Shown one piece after another: positions 1 through 6,701 of a stretch of 64,000 bases of DNA. Where the stretch lies: positions 1 through 64,000 of the forward strand of contig JAJHRG010000003.1 of NCBI GenBank assembly GCA_020832905.1. The letters are read 5' to 3'. The position numbers were made by a program, and so were the translations under genes. The stretch is from Thermoproteota archaeon (GTDB taxonomy: Archaea; Thermoproteota; Methanomethylicia; Methanomethylicales; Methanomethylicaceae). Each line of letters starts with the position of its first letter. The stretch's first letter is position 1. The notes under the pieces were generated by a model. It made no database searches, was not told the DNA's origin, and saw only the letters and a program-made list of their open reading frames with translations.

Positions 1-633
1 TATTGATTTATTTTCAATTTTAAAAATTTTTATTAATATTAATGGTAATATAATGAGATTAATAATTGTTGGTATTGTTAGCTTTATAAAGAATTGTATA
101 AAAGGTGCAGGAATACCACTTTGTATGGCTATTAATACATTTTGTGGATTTCCTATAGGAGTCATAACAGAGCCTATAGTAAGAGAATATGCTAAAAGTA
201 AAAACATAAACTTAGGATCAATATCAATAGCCTTTGAAATTATATATGCTATAGGAGGGCCCATAAGAGCTACTGTATCATTTACTGCAAATGCAGATAA
301 AATTCCAAAAAGAAATGAAGAAGCATAAATTATTGAATATCTACTTTTGAATTTACTTATATACCATGAAGAAATTGCAAAAAGAAGACCAGTATATTCA
401 CAAAAACCAACTAAACTAAACATACCAATTAAAAATAAAATAACATCAATATCTATAATAAAGCCTATTTCATCAAATTTTACTAATCCTGTAATTACTG
501 TTATAAAAGCTGAAAAAGCCATAATGCTCCATACTGGTATATATGTTCTCTTACTTCTTATTATTAATGAAATGATTAAATATAAAATTATTAATAAGCC
601 TAGAATTTCCTTGGTATATTCTTCAATCCACAT
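1..633 (-). CDS. ArsB/NhaD/CitM-type ion permease, 3' part cut by window edge
   Basis: The minus strand reads open from an ATG at 633-631 to the window edge, giving 211 residues of a hydrophobic protein. A stretch containing NDTVALMGPP, followed by a GSVMTPIGNPQN segment, matches the re-entrant loop signature of the ArsB/NhaD/SLC13-like ion transporter superfamily, so this is an anion or Na+/H+ type permease of the inner membrane. At least five membrane segments are visible before the cut. The substrate cannot be told from this half. No clear Shine-Dalgarno site precedes the ATG. The C-terminal half lies outside the window. Plus-strand ORFs over the same bases are antisense shadows. Confidence 0.8.
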   Translation of the reverse strand, partial: MWIEEYTKEILGLLIILYLIISLIIRSKRTYIPVWSIMAFSAFITVITGLVKFDEIGFIIDIDVILFLIGMFSLVGFCEYTGLLFAISSWYISKFKSRYSIIYASSFLFGILSAFAVNDTVALMGPPIAYIISKAIDIDPKFMFLLLAYSLTIGSVMTPIGNPQNVLIAIQSGIPAPFIQFFIKLTIPTIINLIILPLILIKIFKIENKSI

Positions 634-1067
634 AATGATAGAAAAACTTTGAAATTAAATTAATATTTTGCTATTATTTAATTTTTTCAAGTTTATATAA
701 TGTTTTAATGACTATGTTTTATTAATTTTTCTTAATTTTTACATTTTTCTTAATAGTAAGTACTTAGATGAAATCTAATTATCAGAATAGTAGGAATTAA
801 TATTTTTCCTTTTTATGATTTAATTGCAATTCTTTTTTTCGGTACTAGAATATTTTTCTTAAATTAAGAAGAACTACAAATAACAAAAATTTATGTAAAT
901 CAGAATAAATTTTCCTAATTTCCTTTGATGTTAAGAAATTTATGAATTTTAAAAATAATTTAACTTTTAGAATGACTATTTTAATTAAAAAAATTGTAAA
1001 TTTGCTTAATTTTATGTAAAAATATTTCATAAATATATGTTAAAAATTTAAAAAAGTAAAAAAGTTA
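634..1067. other. AT-rich intergenic stretch
   Basis: These 434 bases separate the permease start from the end of the MFS-CBS gene. They are very AT-rich and hold a short hairpin-forming sequence around 856-870, which resembles one upstream of the MFS-CBS gene. A 61-codon minus-strand ORF (845-1030) reads through it but has no ribosome binding site and a low-complexity Leu/Ile/Lys/Phe product, so I do not call it. No C/D box motif, tRNA or terminal repeat is evident. Confidence 0.6.
841..909. repeat. Imperfect direct repeat, copy A
   Basis: This sequence begins GGTACTAGAA, has a short palindrome TTCTTA-AA(T)-TAAGAA, and ends TTATGTAAAT. A second sequence in the same orientation at 3441-3508 has the same elements in the same order (AGTACTAAAA, TTCTTA-TGAAT-TAAGAA, TTATGTAAAA). 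By eye about three quarters of positions agree when small gaps are allowed. The AT-rich background raises the chance of coincidence, so this is a candidate only. The two copies bracket the MFS-CBS gene. Confidence 0.35.
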
Positions 1068-3140
1068 TTATCCAATAGCCTTTATAATATCTTTTACAGA
1101 AACTACTGCTACAACTCTTCCATTTTCTACTATTGGTAAATGTCTTATGTTATTCTTAACCATAAGCTCTGCAGCTTCTCTTAAAGTAGCTGTTTTTTCA
1201 ATTGTAATAGGAGATTTATTCATAACTGTTGATACTGGTATATTAAAATCTATTAAACCTTTTGCAATTAGCATCATTACATCACTTTCAGATAATATAC
1301 CAACTAATTTGTCTTTCTCTATTATAGGTAAAAAGCCAATATCATTTTTTGCCATAATGTCTATAGCCTCTTTTAATGTTACATTTGGCATAATTGTAAT
1401 AAGTTCTTTTGGACTTACATCTTCTACAGATATACGAAGTGTTATCTTTTTCTTTAATGCATCTCTAAGTCTAAGTGCTTCATTTATTAACTCTCTAGCT
1501 TCTATAATACCTATTATCTGTCCATCTTTACATACAGGTACAGCTCTTACATTGTATTGATTGAGTATTGTAAATACCTCTGTTACTGAGTGATCTGCTT
1601 TAACACATGGAACTTTTATTGCATATTTTCCAGCATATTCTTCTAGTTTAGCACCAGAAGCTAATGCTCTAATTAATGTACGTGTTCCAAAAATTCCTAT
1701 ACTATCTCTAATTAATACAACATGTTTTAAACCATTATTAACTAATACAGAAACAACTTCTCTAATTGGTGTTGTAACTGGTAATATTATGGTTTTCTTA
1801 GCGAATTTCTCTGTAGCAAATTCTGCCCAAATCCTAATACCTAAAGTTTCTGGTCCTTTTAGTAAATACCATAAGGCCATTATCATAGGTACTATAGTAG
1901 CATATAATAATGTAGATAAGTATATGTTATGAGTTATAGAGTAAATCCATGTGATTATAGATGGTGTTAAACCACCTGTAACACCATAGCCTAAATTATA
2001 TGTTAAAGCAACGGCAGAAAGTCTAATTCTTGCTGGAAATAATTCAAGTAAGAAAGCAGACATAGCTCCACTATAACCTATACCATTAAAGAGAGTCATT
2101 GAGTAAAAGAGTAACCACATAGTCATTAAATCACCACGAGGACCAACTTGATCAATAAGCCAAAATACTACTGGGAACCATAAGGCATTACCATAAATTC
2201 CTAAAAGTAATATTGGCTTTCTACCTATTTTATCTGATATATATCCAAAGAGTGGATACATCCATAATGCTGCATATGTAGCTGTAGAGAGTAAGAAACC
2301 AGCAGTTGCTGTATTTACATAATTTTGGAAGTTAGGTCCTACATAGTAAGTATTAAATAGCTGATTTGTATACCAAATAGGACCATGTGCTCCTACTACA
2401 CCTATCCAAGCCATAAGTACAATTGGAAGATATTTTTTAGAGAATACTTCTTTTATAGGTGCAGAAGTAATTCTTCTTATAGTTTTTAACATTGAAAATA
2501 CAGGTGTTTCTTTATAGAAAAGATGCATTATTAATGTAACTATGAATACAAGAACAGCAGCAAATATAAAGTTAAAACGCCAACCCCATGTATTATAAGC
2601 TTCTATGCCTAAAATACTTGAGAATAACCACATTAAAATTCCTACTGTAGCCATGCCTATTGGAGCTGTAGTAAATAAGAAGCCAGTAAAGAAACCTCTT
2701 CTATGTTCAGGTACAAACTCTCCTAGATATGTTATAGCTGCACCAAATCCACCACCAAGTGCAAAACCTTGTATAATTCTCAATAAGAAGACTCCAATAG
2801 ATGCAAGAATACCTATTTCCATATAACTTGGTAATAATCCTATACCAAGTGTTCCAACTAACATTAATGTCATTGCTAATATAAAAGCAATCTTTCGTCC
2901 AAATTGATCTCCAATTTTTCCAAAGATAATAGCACCTAATGGTCTGAAGATAAAGCCTATAGCTAATGCAGAAAATGCTACAAGAAGTGATGCTGTTGGA
3001 TCTACAGAGGGGAAGAAAATCTTAGCAATAATTCCTGCTAAAAGTGCATATGTATAAAAATCTAGCCACTCAAGAAAAGCTCCACTCCATGAAACTATTG
3101 CAACAGATACTACTTGTCTAAAACTTATAGCAATTGCCAT
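1068..3140 (-). CDS. MFS metabolite transporter fused to four CBS domains
   Basis: The 690-residue protein joins two modules. Residues 1 to about 440 are a 12-segment major facilitator with the family's loop motif in both halves (GKIGDQFGRK and GYISDKIGRK). The layout resembles the metabolite:H+ symporter (ProP/ShiA-like) branch. Residues about 455-690 form four consecutive CBS repeats, that is two Bateman modules, ending at the stop. CBS pairs usually bind adenine nucleotides, so transport may be gated by energy charge; that is inference. The substrate is unknown. The ATG is preceded by AAGGTGA at good spacing. The gene stands alone between two long AT-rich gaps. Confidence 0.88.
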   Translation of the reverse strand: MAIAISFRQVVSVAIVSWSGAFLEWLDFYTYALLAGIIAKIFFPSVDPTASLLVAFSALAIGFIFRPLGAIIFGKIGDQFGRKIAFILAMTLMLVGTLGIGLLPSYMEIGILASIGVFLLRIIQGFALGGGFGAAITYLGEFVPEHRRGFFTGFLFTTAPIGMATVGILMWLFSSILGIEAYNTWGWRFNFIFAAVLVFIVTLIMHLFYKETPVFSMLKTIRRITSAPIKEVFSKKYLPIVLMAWIGVVGAHGPIWYTNQLFNTYYVGPNFQNYVNTATAGFLLSTATYAALWMYPLFGYISDKIGRKPILLLGIYGNALWFPVVFWLIDQVGPRGDLMTMWLLFYSMTLFNGIGYSGAMSAFLLELFPARIRLSAVALTYNLGYGVTGGLTPSIITWIYSITHNIYLSTLLYATIVPMIMALWYLLKGPETLGIRIWAEFATEKFAKKTIILPVTTPIREVVSVLVNNGLKHVVLIRDSIGIFGTRTLIRALASGAKLEEYAGKYAIKVPCVKADHSVTEVFTILNQYNVRAVPVCKDGQIIGIIEARELINEALRLRDALKKKITLRISVEDVSPKELITIMPNVTLKEAIDIMAKNDIGFLPIIEKDKLVGILSESDVMMLIAKGLIDFNIPVSTVMNKSPITIEKTATLREAAELMVKNNIRHLPIVENGRVVAVVSVKDIIKAIG

Positions 3141-3579
3141 ATTTCTTCACCTTAAGCTCTTTTTTGTTTGTAATAAGTATATATCTCCTTTAGCAATACT
3201 ATATAAAAGTTTCTGTTAATTATAAATAATTATTTTACATAGTACTAATTTAGAATATATGAAAGTAAAAATGAGAGAATATTTAGAAATATTATAGCTA
3301 TGAAGAAGTAACAAGAGTTATAAAGTTCTTGAACCTATAATAATAAACTGATAAGAATACTGAAGGAATATAATAAATCTATGGAAATAAAAATGACTTT
3401 ATTTCAACTACTTAAACAAAGATTTAAAGTTTTTTCCTTTCAGTACTAAAACATTATTTCTTATGAATTAAGAAGAGCCAAAGGATTACAGAAGAAAATT
3501 ATGTAAAAATTTTACTATTTTAATGATAGTTAATGTAGAAGTAAAGTAGGAATCTCTTCAAGAGAATTGAAGTACATAT
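3141..3579. other. AT-rich intergenic stretch upstream of MFS-CBS gene
   Basis: The part next to 3140 holds the GGTGA ribosome binding site of the MFS-CBS gene and AT-rich promoter-like sequence (TATATAAAAG near 3200-3210 and a TATATA run near 3178). The middle has no ORF above about a dozen codons. The part at 3441-3508 is the second copy of the repeat also found near 841. I see no structured RNA gene. Confidence 0.5.
3441..3508. repeat. Imperfect direct repeat, copy B
   Basis: This is the partner of the sequence at 841-909, in the same orientation, with the shared GTACTA block, the TTCTTA/TAAGAA hairpin and the TTATGTAAA block. The hairpin arms are kept while the loop differs in length (5 versus 3 nt), which would fit selection on a stem or a shared ancestry of a small element. 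Chance similarity in AT-rich DNA is the alternative. Confidence 0.35.
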
Positions 3580-3978
3580 CTAAGGTAGAACTTTAGCACC
3601 TAGCTCTAATGCAACATTCTTCTGTTTTTCATCAAGAGTTAATAGCGACATATTCTTACTTATTGCAAGAGCAATATATAGTGCATCGTAGATTGATATA
3701 CCTTTTTCCAATGCTATGTTAAATGCCTTATCAATGTATTTTGTCTCAGGTTCTATTATGATATTTTTCTCTAAATATATATTAAATAACTTAATGACAT
3801 TATATGCAGACTTATGATCTAATATTTTTAATAAATAAGTTGCTTTCCAAACAGCATTATAGAACTCTTTAATAATATGATCTATTGATATTGTTTCTTT
3901 CATATATGGTTTTAAACTTTCCCAACACTTTTCTTTAAGAAAGAAAGCTATTACAGCTGAAGCATCAACTACTATCAC
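3580..3978 (-). CDS. vapC: VapC-type PIN-domain toxin
   Basis: This 132-residue protein has the PIN-domain layout of VapC ribonucleases: an N-terminal VVDASAVIAFF strand with the first acidic residue (Asp5), a mid-protein acidic helix, and ISIYDALYIALA followed by LLTLDEKQ carrying the C-terminal acids. VapC toxins cut tRNA or rRNA when freed from their antitoxin. The gene overlaps the end of the antitoxin gene by 14 bases and starts inside it, as in most VapBC operons. Length is typical. The specific RNA target cannot be read from the sequence. The pair sits in an accessory-looking stretch. Confidence 0.9.
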   Translation of the reverse strand: MIVVDASAVIAFFLKEKCWESLKPYMKETISIDHIIKEFYNAVWKATYLLKILDHKSAYNVIKLFNIYLEKNIIIEPETKYIDKAFNIALEKGISIYDALYIALAISKNMSLLTLDEKQKNVALELGAKVLP

Positions 3979-4204
3979 GATCTTCCCTCACAGATTTAAC
4001 TGAAAAGCCCTCTGGAATACTCCAATTAGCTTTTTTCAACTCCTCAAGAATTCTTTCAAAATTCTTCTCAGCTTCTAATTCTTTTATTTTCAATTCTATA
4101 AATTTTCGAACTTCCTCAGACCAATTAATTTTATCCTTATACTTTTCCATTTTTTCCTTTAATTCTTTTTTTATTTTTACACTAAAAACACTCATTTTTA
4201 CCAT
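3965..4204 (-). CDS. vapB: VapB-type antitoxin
   Basis: This small, charged 79-residue protein lies directly upstream of, and overlaps, the VapC gene. The N-terminal strand (VFSVKIKKEL) followed by helices and a WSEEVRKFIE segment fits the ribbon-helix-helix antitoxins paired with archaeal VapC. The tail rich in Glu/Lys and ending in an acidic stretch would wrap the toxin. Antitoxins of this kind repress their own operon by binding the promoter as dimers. Two start codons are possible (residue 1 or Met4); the first is kept. The family name rests mainly on context and size. Confidence 0.78.
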   Translation of the reverse strand: MVKMSVFSVKIKKELKEKMEKYKDKINWSEEVRKFIELKIKELEAEKNFERILEELKKANWSIPEGFSVKSVREDRDSS

Positions 4205-4370
4205 ATATATGAATAAAGTCTACTATCTAATAAACCCTAGGTCTACCTAAATGTTAGTAACAATATATTTTTAAGAGAAGAGAATAAACTTTAAATTCTC
4301 CTTTTCTTTATTTACTTTTAGATTTATAGTATATAGTAGAGTGTATTAATTAATATAGAGGTGAATATAA

Positions 4371-4694
4371 ATGCCAGTTATTGGAAAAGTTGAATTAAAA
4401 GCAGATAAAGATGTTACTGCTGGTACTGAAACAAGTATTTCAGATCTATTTCCATATTCAGAAAGAAGAAAGGAATTTACTCTTGAATCAGATGTTGAAA
4501 GAGATAAAACAAAAATTAAAGTTACAATAACAAAACTTGGAAGTTTTGAAACAGTTGCTGATACTACAAAAAAGAAAGGTGAGAAAACAGATTTATGGAT
4601 GATACTTAAGGCAACAGATTTCTCAAGAAAAATTAAAGCAACTGAAGCCATTAAGAAAGGAGATGTACTAACTGTAACAATAGAAAGCATATAA
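4371..4694 (+). CDS. Small beta-rich protein, function unknown
   Basis: I do not recognise this 107-residue protein. It has no membrane segment, no cysteines and a high share of Lys, Glu and Thr in alternating patterns that suggest beta strands (for example TKIKVTITKLGSF and the C-terminal VLTVTIES). A good GAGGTGA ribosome binding site (4358-4364) precedes the ATG, and a TATA-like run lies near 4322-4335, so it looks like a real, separately transcribed gene. It lies between a VapBC pair and an ATPase fragment. A T-rich stretch follows its stop. A minus-strand ORF of 114 codons over the same bases is a shadow. Confidence 0.75.
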   Translation: MPVIGKVELKADKDVTAGTETSISDLFPYSERRKEFTLESDVERDKTKIKVTITKLGSFETVADTTKKKGEKTDLWMILKATDFSRKIKATEAIKKGDVLTVTIESI

Positions 4695-4712
4695 TTTTTT
4701 CTTTTTTTATTT
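4695..4712 (+). terminator. T-rich terminator after the 4371-4694 gene
   Basis: Starting at the stop codon the plus strand has two runs of T separated by a C, then TATTTT. Archaeal RNA polymerase terminates at such runs without a hairpin. It also covers the stop codon of the convergent ATPase fragment. Confidence 0.5.
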
Positions 4713-5015
4713 TACAAATTCACTAAGTTTATTTGTAATATTATTAATAACTTTATTTAGTTTTTCTTTTGTAATTTCTTCAATTTTCTTGCAAATTTCA
4801 TTTAAATCTCCATGTTTAAGTTCTTTAATATTTTCATCATATTTATATTCACGATCTAAAACTCTAAATCTATTAATATAACCCATTAATGCTAAAGCAT
4901 CAAGAATATTAGATTTACCTGAAGCAGGTGGTCCTATAAGTATGGTTAAATCACTTAAATCTAATTTTAATTTTTGTATACTTTTAAAATTTTCAATTTC
5001 AAGTTTAATAGACAA
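4707..5015 (-). pseudogene. Truncated RecF/OLD-like AAA ATPase, N-terminal fragment
   Basis: The 102-residue product starts like an SMC/RecF/OLD-type ATPase (IENFKSIQKLKLDL, then LTILIGPPASGKSN with the Walker A at about residues 32-39 and the usual N1 helix). It then continues for only about 60 residues of Lys/Glu/Asn-rich helix and stops. There is no Q-loop region, signature motif, Walker B or H-loop, so it cannot be a working ABC-type ATPase by itself. Full-length relatives have 350 or more residues and often belong to defence islands. The loss of the 3' part abuts the small gene at 4371, which suggests a deletion. A stand-alone regulator is the less likely alternative. Confidence 0.65.
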
Positions 5016-5150
5016 TTAATTCCACCATTAAAAAATAATCTAATAATTTTTCTTTAATCATTAGACTACAAAAAAGTTTTGAAATAGTATTATCATTTAA
5101 TTTCATAAATATTTTAATTAATAACTAAGAAATTAAATTAGTGATATAAA

Positions 5151-6128
5151 ATGAGTAAATTAGAAAGTATTAAGTGTTCTTTTTGTGAAGAATCTGCAAT
5201 TACTATTATAAATTATGCTAAGCTTAGATTATGTAAAAAACATTTTATAGAATTTATTCAGAAAAGAGTTCTCAATACTATTGAAAGATATGATCTTATA
5301 AAGAATAATTGGAAGGTTTTAGTAGCAATTTCTGGAGGTAAAGATAGTGCTGTTATGCTTCATATACTTTCTAATTTATCAAAACAATTAAATTTTAAAA
5401 TAATTGCTTTACATATAAATCTTGGTATAGGAAAATATTCTGAAAATGCTAAATATAATGCTGAAAAACTATGTAATGATTTATCAATTCCATTAATTTT
5501 ATTAGATATTAAAAATATTATTGGTATGAACTTATTAGAAATTAAAAGAAAAAATAAAAGACCTATATGTAGTATATGTGGATTATTAAAAAGATATTTT
5601 ATAAATACTATTGCAATTGAAACTAAAGCTAATGTAGTAGCAATTGGACATCATATGGATGATCTTTTATCATATGTAATAAAAAATTTTATTTTACAAA
5701 ATATTAATGAAATAAGTAAATTAGGACCAAAAACTGAAACAAAAGAATTATTTATTGGAAGAATTAGGCCTCTTTATGAAATATCAGAAAAAGAAACAAG
5801 TCTTTATGCATTTATTCAAAATTTACCTAGAGTTGAAGAATCATGTCCTTATGTAGATGAAAGTAGTATGGAATTTGAAATTAAAAGATTTTTAAATAAT
5901 ATGGAATTAAGAAATCCAAATTTTAAAATAGCTTTTGCAAGAGCATTAGCTAAAAATATTAATTTCTATAAAAAAGAAGAGGAAGAAATAAAAAAATGTA
6001 TTAAATGTGGAATGCCAACATCAAGAGATATTTGTGCTTTTTGTAGATTAATAGAAAAAACAATAGGTAAATCAATTAATGTAAAAAATGAATTAAAAGA
6101 AATTATAGAAAAGTTAAAGGTAGTTTAA
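5151..6128 (+). CDS. ttuA: TtuA/Ncs6-family tRNA 2-thiolation enzyme
   Basis: This 325-residue PP-loop ATPase carries SGGKDS at residues 61-66. An N-terminal zinc finger (Cys9, Cys12, Cys28, His31) and a C-terminal one (Cys283, Cys286, Cys295, Cys298) frame the catalytic core. Cys140, Cys143 and Cys232 sit where TtuA-type enzymes bind their Fe-S cluster. The family thiolates tRNA uridine (U54 for TtuA, wobble U34 for Ncs6) using sulfur from a ubiquitin-like carrier; which position is used here is not decidable. GTGAT lies seven bases before the ATG. The JAMM protease gene begins on the base after this stop codon, so the two are co-transcribed. Confidence 0.88.
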   Translation: MSKLESIKCSFCEESAITIINYAKLRLCKKHFIEFIQKRVLNTIERYDLIKNNWKVLVAISGGKDSAVMLHILSNLSKQLNFKIIALHINLGIGKYSENAKYNAEKLCNDLSIPLILLDIKNIIGMNLLEIKRKNKRPICSICGLLKRYFINTIAIETKANVVAIGHHMDDLLSYVIKNFILQNINEISKLGPKTETKELFIGRIRPLYEISEKETSLYAFIQNLPRVEESCPYVDESSMEFEIKRFLNNMELRNPNFKIAFARALAKNINFYKKEEEEIKKCIKCGMPTSRDICAFCRLIEKTIGKSINVKNELKEIIEKLKVV

Positions 6129-6527
6129 ATGATTATTATAGATAAAAATAAATTTGAAAAAATTATTAATGAATGTAAAGAAGTAAATATTGAAAAAATA
6201 TATATTGCTATAGGAATTTTTAAAGAAAATTTAATAAAAATTATTGAAATAATTGAATGTAAAAATATTGCAAAAAATCCAATAATTGAATTTAAAGCAG
6301 ATCCACAATGCTTATATAAAATAATTAAATATGCTGAAGAAAAGAAATTAGAAATAGTAGCATTAATACATAGTCATCCAGTATTACCATATCCAAGTAC
6401 TATTGATATTAAATGTATGAAATTATGGAGAATTCCATGGATTATAATAGATTATAAAAGTGGAAATACAAAAGCTTGGATTCTTAAAAATGAAGAAATT
6501 ATAGAAATACCTATAAAACTAGAATAA
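6129..6527 (+). CDS. JAMM/MPN+ metalloprotease, probable Ubl-processing enzyme
   Basis: The 132-residue protein has the JAMM zinc site: His81-Ser-His83, then Ser90 and Asp93, with Glu22 at the position of the catalytic glutamate. JAMM enzymes cut the bond after the C-terminal Gly-Gly of ubiquitin-like proteins. In the usual motif the second histidine and the aspartate are 11 positions apart, while here they are 10, so the loop is one residue shorter. The gene starts directly after the ttuA-like stop codon. A role in maturing or recycling the ubiquitin-like sulfur carrier of the thiolase is inferred from this coupling. Confidence 0.82.
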   Translation: MIIIDKNKFEKIINECKEVNIEKIYIAIGIFKENLIKIIEIIECKNIAKNPIIEFKADPQCLYKIIKYAEEKKLEIVALIHSHPVLPYPSTIDIKCMKLWRIPWIIIDYKSGNTKAWILKNEEIIEIPIKLE

Positions 6528-6560
6528 AATTAAAAAGTAAAAATTACATAATAGTAATTA

Positions 6561-6617
6561 GATTGATGAAGAGTTACTCCCCTGATTTAGAGATGATGAT
6601 AACATACCCTACTGAAT
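6561..6617 (+). ncRNA. C/D box sRNA with two 12-nt guides
   Basis: A complete C-D'-C'-D series is present: C core TGATGA (6564-6569), guide 6570-6581, D' CTGA (6582-6585), six-nucleotide spacer, C' ATGATGA (6593-6599), guide 6600-6611, D CTGA (6612-6615). Both guides are exactly 12 nt, the spacing set by archaeal L7Ae-Nop5-fibrillarin complexes. The reverse complement of the first guide starts GGGAGTAACT, which matches from memory the conserved archaeal/eukaryotic helix 69 sequence of 23S rRNA. The fifth-nucleotide rule then puts 2'-O-methylation on the G equivalent to E. coli G1910. I could not assign the second guide. It lies between convergent genes. Confidence 0.85.
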
Positions 6618-6701
6618 AAAAAAAAATTAATAGTTTTTATCCTATATGAATTAATGTTTTTATTATTTTTACATCATCTCTTTTGTTTTAATTCTTATGG
6701 A

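Noticed and set aside
53-652. Two plus-strand ORFs (91 and 101 codons) at the left edge
   Set aside because: Both lie opposite a continuous minus-strand frame that encodes a recognisable ArsB/NhaD-type permease; their products are low-complexity antisense translations.
845-1030. 61-codon minus-strand ORF
   Set aside because: No ribosome binding site, product made mostly of Leu/Ile/Lys/Phe as expected from AT-rich noncoding DNA, and it runs through the imperfect repeat.
634-1067. Further C/D box sRNA or tRNA in the long intergenic stretches (also 3141-3579)
   Set aside because: I found no TGATGA or TCATCA core paired with CTGA at guide spacing and no GC-rich cloverleaf-like sequence.
1147-1560. 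137-codon plus-strand ORF opposite the CBS region of the MFS-CBS gene
   Set aside because: It is antisense to clear CBS domains; Ser/Ile/Phe-rich translation is the usual antisense pattern here.
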